Assembly (NCBI RefSeq): GCF_008801575.1
Contig: NZ_VZPL01000009.1
Location: 1-64,000, forward strand
DNA length: 64,000 bases
Direction: 5' to 3'
Source of the DNA: Xanthomonas cissicola
GTDB lineage: Bacteria; Pseudomonadota; Gammaproteobacteria; Xanthomonadales; Xanthomonadaceae
Shown here: piece by piece, positions 42,587 through 52,288 of the stretch
Numbering within the stretch: the first letter of the stretch is position 1
Layout: the number at the start of each line of letters is the position of its first letter
The notes under the pieces: model-generated
Told to the model about the DNA's origin: nothing
Seen by the model: only the letters and a program-made list of their open reading frames with translations
Databases searched by the model: none
Position numbers and translations under genes: made by a program

Positions 42587-44503
42587 ATGAGCCTGCATCC
42601 GAATATCCAAGCCGTCACCGACCGTATCCGCAAGCGCAGCGCTCCCTCGCGCGCGGCGTATCTGGCCGGTCTCGATGCCGCCCTGCGTGAGGGCCCGTTC
42701 CGTAGCCGGTTGAGCTGCGGCAATCTTGCGCACGGCTTCGCTGCGTCCGAGCCGGGCGACAAATCGCGCCTGCGCGGTGCGGCCACGCCCAACCTGGGCA
42801 TCATCACTGCCTATAACGACATGTTGTCGGCGCATCAGCCGTTCGAGCACTACCCGCAGCTGATTCGCGAGACTGCCCGCACGCTCGGTGCTACCGCACA
42901 GGTGGCGGGTGGCGTGCCGGCGATGTGCGACGGCGTGACCCAGGGCCGCGCCGGCATGGAGCTGTCGCTGTTTTCGCGCGACAACATCGCCCAGGCGACA
43001 GCCATCGGCCTGAGCCACGACATGTTCGACAGCGTGGTGTACCTGGGCGTATGCGACAAGATCGTGCCGGGCCTGCTGATCGGTGCGCTGGCGTTCGGCC
43101 ATTTGCCGGCGATCTTCATGCCGGCCGGCCCGATGACGCCGGGCATCCCGAACAAGCAGAAGGCCGAAGTGCGCGAACGCTACGCCGCTGGCGAAGCCAC
43201 CCGCGCCGAGCTGCTCGAAGCCGAAGCCTCGTCCTACCACTCGCCCGGCACCTGCACCTTCTACGGCACGGCCAACTCCAACCAGGTATTGCTCGAAGCG
43301 ATGGGCGTGCAGCTGCCCGGTGCCTCGTTCGTCAATCCGGAGCTGCCGTTGCGTGATGCATTGACCCGGGAAGGCACCGCGCGCGCGTTGGCGATCTCCG
43401 CGCTGGGCGAGGACTTCCGTCCGTTCGGCCGCCTGATCGACGAGCGCGCCATCGTTAATGCCGTGGTCGCGTTGATGGCGACCGGTGGCTCGACCAACCA
43501 CACCATCCACTGGATCGCAGTGGCGCGTGCGGCCGGCATCGTACTGACCTGGGACGACATGGACCTGATCTCGCAGACGGTGCCCCTGCTGACCCGCATC
43601 TACCCGAACGGCGAAGCCGACGTGAATCGCTTCCAGGCCGCGGGCGGCACGGCATTCGTGTTCCGCGAACTGATGGACGCCGGCTACATGCACGACGACC
43701 TGCCGACCGTGGTGGAAGGCGGCATGCGCGCCTACATCAATGAGCCGCGCCTGCAGGACGGCAAGGTGACCTACGTGCCGGGCACCGCCACCACCGCCGA
43801 CGACAGCGTGGCGCGTCCGGTCGGCGATGCCTTCGAATCGCAAGGCGGGCTGCGCCTGCTGCGCGGCAACCTCGGCCGCTCGTTGATCAAGCTGTCGGCA
43901 GTCAAGCCGCAGCACCGCAGCATCCAGGCACCTGCGGTGGTGATCGATACGCCGCAGGTGCTCAACAAACTGCACGCCGCCGGCGTGTTGCCGCACGATT
44001 TCGTGGTGGTGCTGCGCTACCAGGGCCCGCGCGCAAACGGCATGCCGGAGCTGCATTCGATGGCGCCGCTGCTGGGCCTGCTGCAGAACCAGGGCCGGCG
44101 CGTGGCATTGGTCACCGACGGTCGCCTGTCCGGTGCCTCGGGCAAGTTCCCGGCCGCAATCCACCTGACGCCCGAAGCGGCGCGCGGCGGCCCGATCGGC
44201 CGCGTACGCGAAGGCGACATCGTGCGCCTGGACGGCGAAGCCGGCACCCTGGAAGTGCTGGTCTCGGCCGAAGAATGGGCATCGCGCGAGGTTGCACCCA
44301 ATACGTCCGTTGCCGGCAACGACCTGGGCCGCAATCTGTTCGCCATCAACCGCCAGGTCGTCGGCCCCGCCGACCAGGGCGCGATCTCGATTTCATGCGG
44401 CCCGACGCATCCGGACGGTGCGCTGTGGAGCTACGACGCCGAGTACGAACTCGGTGCCGATGCCGCAGCCGCCGCGGCACCGCACGAGTCCAAGGACGCC
44501 TGA
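42587..44503 (+). CDS. edd: 6-phosphogluconate dehydratase
   Basis: This 638-residue Fe-S enzyme makes 2-keto-3-deoxy-6-phosphogluconate. Motifs TAYNDMLSAHQPFEHYP, GVPAMCDGVTQGRAGMELSL, YLGVCDKIVPGLL and SPGTCTFYGTANSNQ include the Cys residues expected to hold the cluster. GRLSGASGKFPAAIHL is the C-terminal IlvD/Edd motif. The ATG at 42587 follows an 88-bp gap after pgl that contains a hairpin. Confidence 0.95.
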   Translation: MSLHPNIQAVTDRIRKRSAPSRAAYLAGLDAALREGPFRSRLSCGNLAHGFAASEPGDKSRLRGAATPNLGIITAYNDMLSAHQPFEHYPQLIRETARTLGATAQVAGGVPAMCDGVTQGRAGMELSLFSRDNIAQATAIGLSHDMFDSVVYLGVCDKIVPGLLIGALAFGHLPAIFMPAGPMTPGIPNKQKAEVRERYAAGEATRAELLEAEASSYHSPGTCTFYGTANSNQVLLEAMGVQLPGASFVNPELPLRDALTREGTARALAISALGEDFRPFGRLIDERAIVNAVVALMATGGSTNHTIHWIAVARAAGIVLTWDDMDLISQTVPLLTRIYPNGEADVNRFQAAGGTAFVFRELMDAGYMHDDLPTVVEGGMRAYINEPRLQDGKVTYVPGTATTADDSVARPVGDAFESQGGLRLLRGNLGRSLIKLSAVKPQHRSIQAPAVVIDTPQVLNKLHAAGVLPHDFVVVLRYQGPRANGMPELHSMAPLLGLLQNQGRRVALVTDGRLSGASGKFPAAIHLTPEAARGGPIGRVREGDIVRLDGEAGTLEVLVSAEEWASREVAPNTSVAGNDLGRNLFAINRQVVGPADQGAISISCGPTHPDGALWSYDAEYELGADAAAAAAPHESKDA

Positions 44504-44556
44504 CCCCCCTTCCCTCTCTGCGACCGCTCCGTTGGTCGCCGTCACCCGGAGTTGCA

Positions 44557-45216
44557 ATGACGATTGCCCAGACCCAGAACACCGCCGAACAGTTGCTGCG
44601 CGATGCCGGCATCCTGCCGGTGGTCACCGTGGACACATTGGACCAGGCGCGCCGCGTCGCCGATGCGCTGCTCGAAGGCGGCCTGCCCGCGATCGAGCTG
44701 ACCCTGCGCACGCCGGTTGCGATCGACGCGCTGGCGATGCTCAAGCGCGAGTTGCCCAACATCGTGATCGGCGCGGGCACCGTGCTGAGCGAATTGCAGC
44801 TGCGTCAGTCGGTGGATGCCGGTGCAGACTTCCTTGTGACCCCGGGCACGCCCTCGCCGCTGGCGCGCTTGCTGGCGGATGCGCCGATCCCGGCGGTTCC
44901 TGGCGCAGCCACCCCGACCGAGCTACTGACGTTGATGGGCCTGGGATTCCGCGTCTGCAAGCTGTTCCCGGCCACCGCCGTGGGCGGTCTGCAGATGCTC
45001 AAGGGCCTGGCTGGCCCGTTGTCCGAGCTCAAACTGTGCCCCACCGGCGGCATCAGCGAGTCCAACGCCGCCGAGTTCCTGTCGCAGCCGAATGTGCTGT
45101 GCATCGGCGGTTCGTGGATGGTCCCCAAGGACTGGCTGGCGCAGGGCCAATGGGACAAGGTCAAGGAAAGTTCGGCCAAGGCGGCGGCGATCGTGCGGCA
45201 GGTGCGGGCGGGCTGA
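44557..45216 (+). CDS. eda: KDPG/KHG aldolase (2-keto-3-deoxy-6-phosphogluconate aldolase)
   Basis: This 219-residue enzyme splits KDPG to pyruvate and glyceraldehyde-3-phosphate, the last Entner-Doudoroff step. GGLPAIELTLRTP, IGAGTVLSELQL, LVTPGTPSPLA, and FRVCKLFPATAVGG (containing the Schiff-base Lys) are present, as is LCPTGGISESNA. The start at 44557 has CGGAG seven bases upstream; longer frames upstream run into edd. It ends the operon. Confidence 0.95.
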   Translation: MTIAQTQNTAEQLLRDAGILPVVTVDTLDQARRVADALLEGGLPAIELTLRTPVAIDALAMLKRELPNIVIGAGTVLSELQLRQSVDAGADFLVTPGTPSPLARLLADAPIPAVPGAATPTELLTLMGLGFRVCKLFPATAVGGLQMLKGLAGPLSELKLCPTGGISESNAAEFLSQPNVLCIGGSWMVPKDWLAQGQWDKVKESSAKAAAIVRQVRAG

Positions 45217-45695
45217 TTGGCTGGGCGCCATATCCGGCAGGTCGATCGTTGGATGGCTTCGAATCTGCATGTCGATACAGATATGCTGATTCGCCGATGA
45301 CGGCATGAAGATCGAGTAATCCTGCACGACGGCGATCACTGCAGTGTTCGCTCGTAGGCCCGAGAAAAAATCTTTCCAGGCATCTTGGCCACGCAGCTTT
45401 TCTGCTCGAGGCCAAGGCGATGGCATACCGATCTACTCGAAGCCACGGCGATGACATACCGAAGCGGCAGCGTGGCCGGGGATCGGCGGAAAGCGGCACA
45501 CGGATGTGCCGCGACGGCGAGTCAGACAGGATGTCTGTCGAGCCGAAGAGCCGATCCCCGGCCGCGCTGTCGCCCCTTACCGGGGCCGCTGATTGGCGGT
45601 TAGGTGCTTTGGTCGTCGTACGAGCCGAAGGAAGGAACCGTACCCTCACCCCAACCGCTCTCCCAGGGGGAGAGGGGCTTAACGCCTTACCTCGT
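45217..45695. other. 479-bp convergent gap between eda and the RND pump gene
   Basis: No gene is supported. It contains the branched inverted-repeat element at 45468-45569 and, at 45649-45690, a Xanthomonas-like repeat fragment of the type CCTCACCCCAACC...CTCTCCCAGGGGGAGAGGGG. The gap ends at the 3' end of the minus-strand RND gene, so transcription from both sides ends here. Confidence 0.5.
45468..45569. repeat. Branched inverted-repeat element (outer stem enclosing two hairpins)
   Basis: An outer stem of about 20 bp pairs 45468-45487 (CAGCGTGGCCGGGGATCGGC) with 45550-45569 (GCCGATCCCCGGCCGCGCTG). Inside are two hairpins: GCGGCACA-CGGA-TGTGCCGC (45493-45512) and CAGACA-GGA-TGTCTG (45523-45537). 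The layout is a three-way junction in RNA or a cruciform in DNA. It lies between convergent genes, so it may act as a two-way transcription stop or be a REP-type repeat. Confidence 0.55.
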
Positions 45696-48600
45696 TCACG
45701 ATTCCAACGCAGCGCTCGACGGCCTCGTCTTCGGCACACCGCGCGCGCGCCGCACCAGGGCAGCTGCACCACTGCTCATGTCGTCGAGGATCGCGTAGAT
45801 CGTCGGCAGGAATAGCAGGCTCACCACCGTCGAAAACGCCAGGCCACCGGCGATGGCGCGCGCCATCGGGAAGTACGGCGGGCCATCGCTGAACATCGTG
45901 GTGCTGGTCAGCGAAATCGGCACCATCGCCAGGATCGCGGTGCCCATCGTCATCATGATGGGCCGCAAACGCTCGCGTGAGCCTTCGACCAGGGCCTGCG
46001 TGCGCCCCATCCCGCGGCGGCGCAGATTGTTGATGTGCTCGATCATCACGATGCCGTTGTTCACCACCACGCCCATCAGCACCAGGATGCCGATGAAGGA
46101 CATGATGCCGAACGAGGTCCCGGTGATCCAGAACAGCCAGAACACCCCGAAGATCGAGAACAGCACCCCGCTCATGATCGCCGCCGGGAACAGCAGCGAC
46201 TCGAACACCGCCGCCATCACCACGTAGATCATCACCAACGCGATCACCAGATTGAACACCATCTGGCCCATCGCCTCGCCGTCGTTCTGATAATCGCCGC
46301 CGTCGAAGGTGTAGCTGTAGCCGGCCGGGAAACGCATCGCATTGAGTGGTGCCTCCATCGCCGCACGCGCCTCCGGCACGGTGACCTTCTCGGCGAGATT
46401 GGCCTTGATGGTCAACGTGGTCTGCCGATTGGTGCGCCCGATCTGCGTGGCGGCCGGACGGATCTGCACCTCCACCAGACTCAGCAACGGTACGCTGCGG
46501 CCATCCTTGGTGCGCACGGTGAAGCTGGCCAGATCTTCAGGCTTGCTCTGCTCGGCGCCGGCAAACCGCACCCACACCGGCACCTCGTTGTCGCCGCGGC
46601 GGAACTCGCGCAGCGGCGTACCGCGCAATGCCAACCCGACGAAGCTGGCCACTTGCTCGGCACTGAACCCGAATGCAGCTGCGCGCTCGCGGTCGACGCG
46701 AATCGCCAGCTCGCTGGTGCGGTCGCCCGTATCGACATGCACATCCCGCAACTCCTTGCGCCGCGCCAGCAGCGGAATCACATCGTCGGCCAGCGCTTTC
46801 AGTGCATCGGTCGAATCGCCGACCAACTGCACTTGCACGCCTTGGTTGCCATTGCCGCCATCGCCCTGGTTGCCGATGCTGTAATCGGTACGCGCAGAGC
46901 GCGGCAGCTCCTTGCGGATTTTTTCCAGCAGCGGCGGCAGGTCCTTGACCTTGCTCGCATCGAAGGTCACCACCGTATTGCTGCCTTCCACCTCGCTGAA
47001 CCATGAGTAGATCTGCGTGATGTGGTACTTGGCGCGATTGGCTTCCAGATAGTTTTCGACACGGCCGATCTCTTCGCCCAGCTGCTCGCGCGTGTACGAG
47101 CCTTTCCACTGGTATTGGATGAAGGCCTCGTTGCCGCCGTCGCCACCGAACATGTCGATCTTGGTCAGCTTCATCGGTACCAGGCTGATCGCACTGACCA
47201 GAATGATGCCGGCCACGCTCCAGCCGCGATGCGCCAACGTCCATGCCAGCAACTTGGCGTAACGACGCTGCAGCCGCGCGATCACGCCGTGCTCGGAGGT
47301 CACCATCGGCGGCGTTTTCATGCGTGCCGACAACATCGGAATCAAGCTGATTGCCACCAGCCACGACGCCAGCAACGACACCGAGATGGTGATGGCGATC
47401 TGCGCCATGAAAATGCTGATGTTGTTGGTCTCGCCGAACAGGTTCGGCACGAACACGATGCAGTGGCACAAGGTGCCGGCGCTGAGCGCAATGGCCACGC
47501 TGCGCGTTCCCAGCAGCGCGGCACGCTGCGGTTGGTCGGGCATGCGCTCGCGTTCCTGGTAGATGCTTTCTACCACCACCACGGCGTTGTCCACCAACAT
47601 ACCCACTGCCAGCAGCAACCCCATCATCGTCAGGATGTTGAGCGTGACCCCGACGAAATACATGAAACCCAAGGTGATGGCGAAGCAGATCGGGATCGCC
47701 AAGGTCACCATCAACGTCGATGGCCAATGCCGCAGGAAGAAGAACAACACCGTGATCGATAACAGCAGACCCACCGCGCCGGCTTCGGCCAGTTCGGCCA
47801 GCGACGAGGTCACCGCCTTGCCCTGGTTGTCGATCACCTTGACCTGCACGTCGCGCAGCGCCGGTTGGGCGCGGATGTCTTCAACCTCTTTCAACGCCGC
47901 CTTCGACACCTCCACCAGATTGGCGCTTCGCTCCTTGTAGACATCCAGGCCGATGGCCGGGCGCCCATCCAGGCGCCGCCCGTAATTCATGCGCGTCGGC
48001 TTGAGCCGCACCTCGGCAATGTCGCCCAGCCGCACGCCTTTGGCGTTGAGCACCAGCTCGCGCAATTCCTGCAGGTCGCGCAGTTCACCGATTGGCTGCA
48101 CCCGGATGCGCTGGCCGTTGTCGTCGATCTGGCCTGCAGACACCGAGAAATTGAGCTTGCCCAAGCGCTCGCTCAGGTCGTTGAGGCTGAGGTCGTGCGC
48201 GGTGAGCCGATCCGGCGCGATCGCGATTTCGACCTCGTTCGGCGGCGCACCGGAAATTTCCACCTTGGCCACGCCCGGGATGCGCTCGATGCGCCGCTTG
48301 AACTCGCGATCGAGCATGTCGTAGGCGCCGGTCAGATCGGTCTGGCTGGCCAGGCGCACCTTGAGCACCGGCTCGTCGCTGCTGGACCATTTGAAGACCT
48401 GGAAGCGCTGCAGATCCTCCGGGAAATCGTCGCGTACCGCGTCCAATCGCTCGCGCGCATCGGATGCGGCGATGGCGATATCGCGGTCCCAGTCGGAGAA
48501 TTCGATGAAGATGTTCGCGCCGTCGGCGGTGGCGGTCGAGCGCATGCGCTTGATGCCGGTCATCGTCGCCAGCGCTTCCTCGGCCGGCCGCACCAGGTTG

Positions 48601-48782
48601 CGTTCCACCTCGTCCGGCGTGGAGCCGGTGTAGGGCAATTGCACGAACAGGAATGGCGCGGAAATATCCGGCAGCGCCTCCAAAGGCAGCCGGAACGCCG
48701 CGATCAAGCCCACCACCACCAGCGACACGAAGCACATGATGGTGGTGACCGGGCGACGGATGCTGAAGGCGGCAACGCTCAT
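45696..48782 (-). CDS. RND-family efflux transporter permease (AcrB-like), second of the pair
   Basis: This 1028-residue inner-membrane pump has the RND layout: N-terminal span (RRPVTTIMCFVSLVVVGLIAAF), a porter domain, spans 2-6 with the GMLVDNAVVVVESIYQERE motif, a second porter domain and spans 7-12 (GILVLMGVVVNNGIVMIEHINNLRRRG). The conserved Asp of the proton relay is present in LLLAVGMLVDNA. The start overlaps the stop of the upstream RND gene. Substrates cannot be read from sequence. It ends the operon of a membrane-fusion protein and two permeases. Confidence 0.9.
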   Translation of the reverse strand: MSVAAFSIRRPVTTIMCFVSLVVVGLIAAFRLPLEALPDISAPFLFVQLPYTGSTPDEVERNLVRPAEEALATMTGIKRMRSTATADGANIFIEFSDWDRDIAIAASDARERLDAVRDDFPEDLQRFQVFKWSSSDEPVLKVRLASQTDLTGAYDMLDREFKRRIERIPGVAKVEISGAPPNEVEIAIAPDRLTAHDLSLNDLSERLGKLNFSVSAGQIDDNGQRIRVQPIGELRDLQELRELVLNAKGVRLGDIAEVRLKPTRMNYGRRLDGRPAIGLDVYKERSANLVEVSKAALKEVEDIRAQPALRDVQVKVIDNQGKAVTSSLAELAEAGAVGLLLSITVLFFFLRHWPSTLMVTLAIPICFAITLGFMYFVGVTLNILTMMGLLLAVGMLVDNAVVVVESIYQERERMPDQPQRAALLGTRSVAIALSAGTLCHCIVFVPNLFGETNNISIFMAQIAITISVSLLASWLVAISLIPMLSARMKTPPMVTSEHGVIARLQRRYAKLLAWTLAHRGWSVAGIILVSAISLVPMKLTKIDMFGGDGGNEAFIQYQWKGSYTREQLGEEIGRVENYLEANRAKYHITQIYSWFSEVEGSNTVVTFDASKVKDLPPLLEKIRKELPRSARTDYSIGNQGDGGNGNQGVQVQLVGDSTDALKALADDVIPLLARRKELRDVHVDTGDRTSELAIRVDRERAAAFGFSAEQVASFVGLALRGTPLREFRRGDNEVPVWVRFAGAEQSKPEDLASFTVRTKDGRSVPLLSLVEVQIRPAATQIGRTNRQTTLTIKANLAEKVTVPEARAAMEAPLNAMRFPAGYSYTFDGGDYQNDGEAMGQMVFNLVIALVMIYVVMAAVFESLLFPAAIMSGVLFSIFGVFWLFWITGTSFGIMSFIGILVLMGVVVNNGIVMIEHINNLRRRGMGRTQALVEGSRERLRPIMMTMGTAILAMVPISLTSTTMFSDGPPYFPMARAIAGGLAFSTVVSLLFLPTIYAILDDMSSGAAALVRRARGVPKTRPSSAALES

Positions 48783-51700
48783 AGCGCCTCCAGCCCGTCG
48801 GCGTTGCCTGCCGCCTGCGCGCGTTGCCCGGCCATGCGCCGGCCACGCTCTAGGTAATACGCATCGGCGCGGCGATCCAGCAGGTCGTACACCACCGGTA
48901 TCACCAGCAGGGTCAGCAAGGTCGAGACCAGCAATCCACCGATCACGGTAATGGCCATCGGCGCGCGCACTTCAGCGCCCTCGCCCATCGCCACCGCCAG
49001 CGGCAGGAAGCCGAACAAAGTGCACAAGGTGGTCATGATGATCGGCCGCAGGCGCGAGCGCGCACCTTCGATCAGCGCCTCGCGCTTGGGCACGCCGTCT
49101 TCGCGCAGCTGATTGACCTTGTCGATCAGGATGATCGCGTTCTTGGTCACCAGGCCCACCAGCAAAATCAGGCCGATGAACACCACCACCGAGATCGGCT
49201 TGCCGGTCATCAGCAGGGCCAGCACCGCACCGACCATTGCCAGCGGAATGGTGAACAGAATGACGAACGGATGCAGCAGCGACTCGAACTGCGAAGCCAT
49301 CACCAGATAGACCAGGAAGATCGCCAGCCCGAACGCGAACAACAGCGACTTCACCGATTGCGCCAGTTCCTCGCCCTGCCCACCGATGTGCATGCCTACG
49401 CCGGCTGCAAGCGGGTCCTTGCGCACCATCGTCTCCACTTCGCGCACCGCACCGCCCAGGTCGATGTCCTTCAGGCTGGCCGACACGATTGCCACGCGGG
49501 TCTGGTCGGCGCGATGGATCTCGCTCGGCCCCGTCGTCGCCAGTACCTCGGCAACCGCCGCCAGGCGCACCGGCCGGCTGCTCCCCGGGTTGACGATCAG
49601 CTGACGGATCGCGTCCACACTGGCGCGGTCGCTGTGCTGCGCACGCACCAGCACATCGATCTTGCGATCGCGGAAGCTGTAGCGTGTGGCCACATCGCCG
49701 CGCACCTTCTTGACGATGACATCGGCGATCTGGCGCGTGGTCAGCCCCAAAGCGCCAGCGCGCTCCTGATCGAAACGGATCTGGATCTCCGGGAAGCCCT
49801 CTTCCACCGTCGATTTGACGTCGGCGTAGTGGCCGTTGGCGCGCAACATCGCCGCCAATTTCTGCCCGGCGCGTTCCAGCTCGCCCAGGTCCTGGCCGCG
49901 CAGTTCCACTTCCAGCGGCGTCGAAAAACTGAACAACGCCGGTCGCGCGAAATCCACCTGCGCGCCTGGGTGCCCGACCATGCTGCTGCGCAGCCGCTCG
50001 GTCGCTGCCGCTTCCACCGCCGGGCTACCGCCGCCGGCCATCACCACGGTGAGCTTGCCAATGTTCTCGCCGCTCTCGGTGGGGTTGGCGTCCAACCGCG
50101 TGCCGCTGCCGCTGACGCCGTACAGCGACGCGATGCCCGGGTCCTTGTCGTGCGCCAGCTGCAACTCGCGCACCACTGCATCGGTCTGCGCCAGCGGCGT
50201 GCCGGAAGGCAGTTTGACGGTCATTTCGAAGCGATCCTGCGCCAGCTGCGGAATCAGATCCGCGCCCAGCATCGGCACCAGCAACGCCGTCCCGATGAAC
50301 GCCGCCGCGGCCAGTCCCAGCACCAACCAGGGACGCCGCAGCGCCGCCGGCAAGATCCCCAGATAGCCACGCTCGGCACGAGCATACGGCGCCATCGCCA
50401 AGTCGCTGGCCTTGCGCATCACCGGCCCCACCACGCGGCTCAACCCGCGCCACACCTTCACTACGGCCCATGCCGCTCCGAAAAAGCCATAGCGCATGCT
50501 CGCACCTGCACCACGCCGGCCGGCCGCCACCGGCTTGAGCCAGCGCTGCTCGGGCTGCCACTGCGGATGGCTCGGCTCGTCCGGGAACGCCATCGGCGGT
50601 GCGCCCTTGAGCGAGCTCAGCATCGGAATCAGCGTCATCGACACCACCAGCGAGATGGCGATCGCGATCGCCACTGTCAATGCCTGATCGCGGAACAACT
50701 GCCCGGCGATGCCCTCGACGAACACCAGCGGCAGGAACACCGCAATGGTGGTCAACGTGGACGCCATCACCGCCATGCTCACTTCGCGGGTGCCGGCAAT
50801 GGCCGCGTCCAGCACGCTCAAGCCGCGTTCGCGCGCCTTGGCAATGCTTTCCAGTACCACGATCGAATCGTCCACCACCAGGCCGGTGGCCAACGCCAGA
50901 CCGCCCAGCGACATCACGTTGAGGCTCAGTCCGAGCTGGCCCATGAAGAAGAACGTGGTGATGATCGACACCGGCAACGACAGGCTGATGACGAACGTGC
51001 TCCAGCCATCGCGCAGGAACAGGAAGATGATCAGGATCGCCAGCACACCGCCGATTACCGCATCTTTTTTGACATCGCTGATCGCATGCTCGATGAAGTG
51101 CGATTGGTCCTCGATGGTGGTGATTTCCACATCGCCCGGCACGGTCGCCTTGAGCTGCTCCAGGCGCTTGCGCAGCGCCGCCGCCGTGGACACGGTGTTG
51201 GCATCGCCTTCCTTGTAGATCGCCAGCTCCACCGCTTCCTTGCCGCCCAGGCGGATGATCGCCTCGCGCTCCTTGTAGCCCTGGCGCACCTGCGCCACAT
51301 CCTTCAGCCGCACCGGCATGCCGCCGGCGATGCTGCTGCTGGACGACGAGGAGGTGCTCTGTACTTCAGCCGCTGCCGCCAGGGCCGCCTGCGAACCAGT
51401 GGACGCCGCAATGGCATACATCTGCTGCATCGCCGCTTCGGCCGCGCTGCCGCTGCTGCTCTGCGTGGTCACCAGCATGTTGCGGATCTCGTCCAGATCC
51501 ACGAACTGGTTCACCGTGCGCACCAGGTAGCGCTGCGAACCTTCTTCCAGCCGGCCGCCGGAGATGTTGACGTTCTCCTCCTTGAGCCGGGTGATCACGT
51601 TGTCGATCGGCAGGTTGAGCTGGGCCAGCTTCTGTTGATCGATGTCGACCTGAATCTCGTCTTCCAGCCCGCCGCCGACCTTCACCGCCGCCACGCCGGC

Positions 51701-52288
51701 CACCGGTTCGAGCTTCTTTTTCAGGTCTTCGTCGGCATAGCGGCGCAAGCCGGTGAGCTGGCGGATCGCATCGGTATCGGAGGCCGGCGCCTGCTTGGGG
51801 GACAACGCCAGCCGCATGATCGGCTCGGTAGAGGGATTGAAACGCAGCAACACCGGCGGCTTGGTTTCCAGCGGCAGCGACAAGGCTTCCATCTTGTCGC
51901 GCACCTCCAGGCTGGCCTGGTCCATATTGGTGCCCCAGGCGAACTCCAGCACCACATCGCTCTGCCCTGTGCGCGAGATCGACTTGAGCTTGCGCAGGTT
52001 CTTGACCACGCCGACGGCTTCTTCCACCGGCTCGGTCACCAGCGTTTCGATTTCCGCCGGCGCCGCGCCGGTGTATTCGGTGCGTACCGTGAGCGTGGGA
52101 TAGCTCAAATCGGGCAGCAGATTGACCTTGAGGCTGCGTAACGCGATCAGCCCGAACAGCAGCATGGTCACGGTGATCATGGCGATGGTCACACGCCGCC
52201 GCGTGGCGAAGGCCACCAGACCACCGCCGCCAGGCAGCGGCGCGTGCGGATCATGCACGGGTCCATGCGGATTGCCGTTCTGGCTCAT
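48779..52288 (-). CDS. RND-family efflux transporter permease (AcrB-like), first of the pair
   Basis: This 1169-residue RND permease is about 140 residues longer than usual. The N-terminal span (RRRVTIAMITVTMLLFGLIALRSL), a porter region with a Ser-rich insert (about 305-325, with VQSTSSSSSSSIAGGMP), the motif ALATGLVVDDSIVVLESIAKARERG, a further insert (about 570-620) and C-terminal spans with LVGLVTKNAIILIDKVNQLRE are visible. The extra length comes from these inserts. It overlaps both neighbours by 4 bp and may form a heteromeric pump, as with MdtB/MdtC-type pairs, but that is inference. Confidence 0.9.
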   Translation of the reverse strand: MSQNGNPHGPVHDPHAPLPGGGGLVAFATRRRVTIAMITVTMLLFGLIALRSLKVNLLPDLSYPTLTVRTEYTGAAPAEIETLVTEPVEEAVGVVKNLRKLKSISRTGQSDVVLEFAWGTNMDQASLEVRDKMEALSLPLETKPPVLLRFNPSTEPIMRLALSPKQAPASDTDAIRQLTGLRRYADEDLKKKLEPVAGVAAVKVGGGLEDEIQVDIDQQKLAQLNLPIDNVITRLKEENVNISGGRLEEGSQRYLVRTVNQFVDLDEIRNMLVTTQSSSGSAAEAAMQQMYAIAASTGSQAALAAAAEVQSTSSSSSSSIAGGMPVRLKDVAQVRQGYKEREAIIRLGGKEAVELAIYKEGDANTVSTAAALRKRLEQLKATVPGDVEITTIEDQSHFIEHAISDVKKDAVIGGVLAILIIFLFLRDGWSTFVISLSLPVSIITTFFFMGQLGLSLNVMSLGGLALATGLVVDDSIVVLESIAKARERGLSVLDAAIAGTREVSMAVMASTLTTIAVFLPLVFVEGIAGQLFRDQALTVAIAIAISLVVSMTLIPMLSSLKGAPPMAFPDEPSHPQWQPEQRWLKPVAAGRRGAGASMRYGFFGAAWAVVKVWRGLSRVVGPVMRKASDLAMAPYARAERGYLGILPAALRRPWLVLGLAAAAFIGTALLVPMLGADLIPQLAQDRFEMTVKLPSGTPLAQTDAVVRELQLAHDKDPGIASLYGVSGSGTRLDANPTESGENIGKLTVVMAGGGSPAVEAAATERLRSSMVGHPGAQVDFARPALFSFSTPLEVELRGQDLGELERAGQKLAAMLRANGHYADVKSTVEEGFPEIQIRFDQERAGALGLTTRQIADVIVKKVRGDVATRYSFRDRKIDVLVRAQHSDRASVDAIRQLIVNPGSSRPVRLAAVAEVLATTGPSEIHRADQTRVAIVSASLKDIDLGGAVREVETMVRKDPLAAGVGMHIGGQGEELAQSVKSLLFAFGLAIFLVYLVMASQFESLLHPFVILFTIPLAMVGAVLALLMTGKPISVVVFIGLILLVGLVTKNAIILIDKVNQLREDGVPKREALIEGARSRLRPIIMTTLCTLFGFLPLAVAMGEGAEVRAPMAITVIGGLLVSTLLTLLVIPVVYDLLDRRADAYYLERGRRMAGQRAQAAGNADGLEAL

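Noticed and set aside
45649-45690. Possible terminator CTCTCCC-AGG-GGGAGAG
   Set aside because: The stem is good but T-tracts are absent on both sides, and the surrounding bases match a scattered Xanthomonas-type repeat, so I describe it only as part of the gap.
49271-52141. Plus-strand open frame of 956 codons antisense to the first RND gene
   Set aside because: It is a GC-driven shadow: Arg/His/Gln-rich, with no motif, and the RND gene on the other strand is clear.
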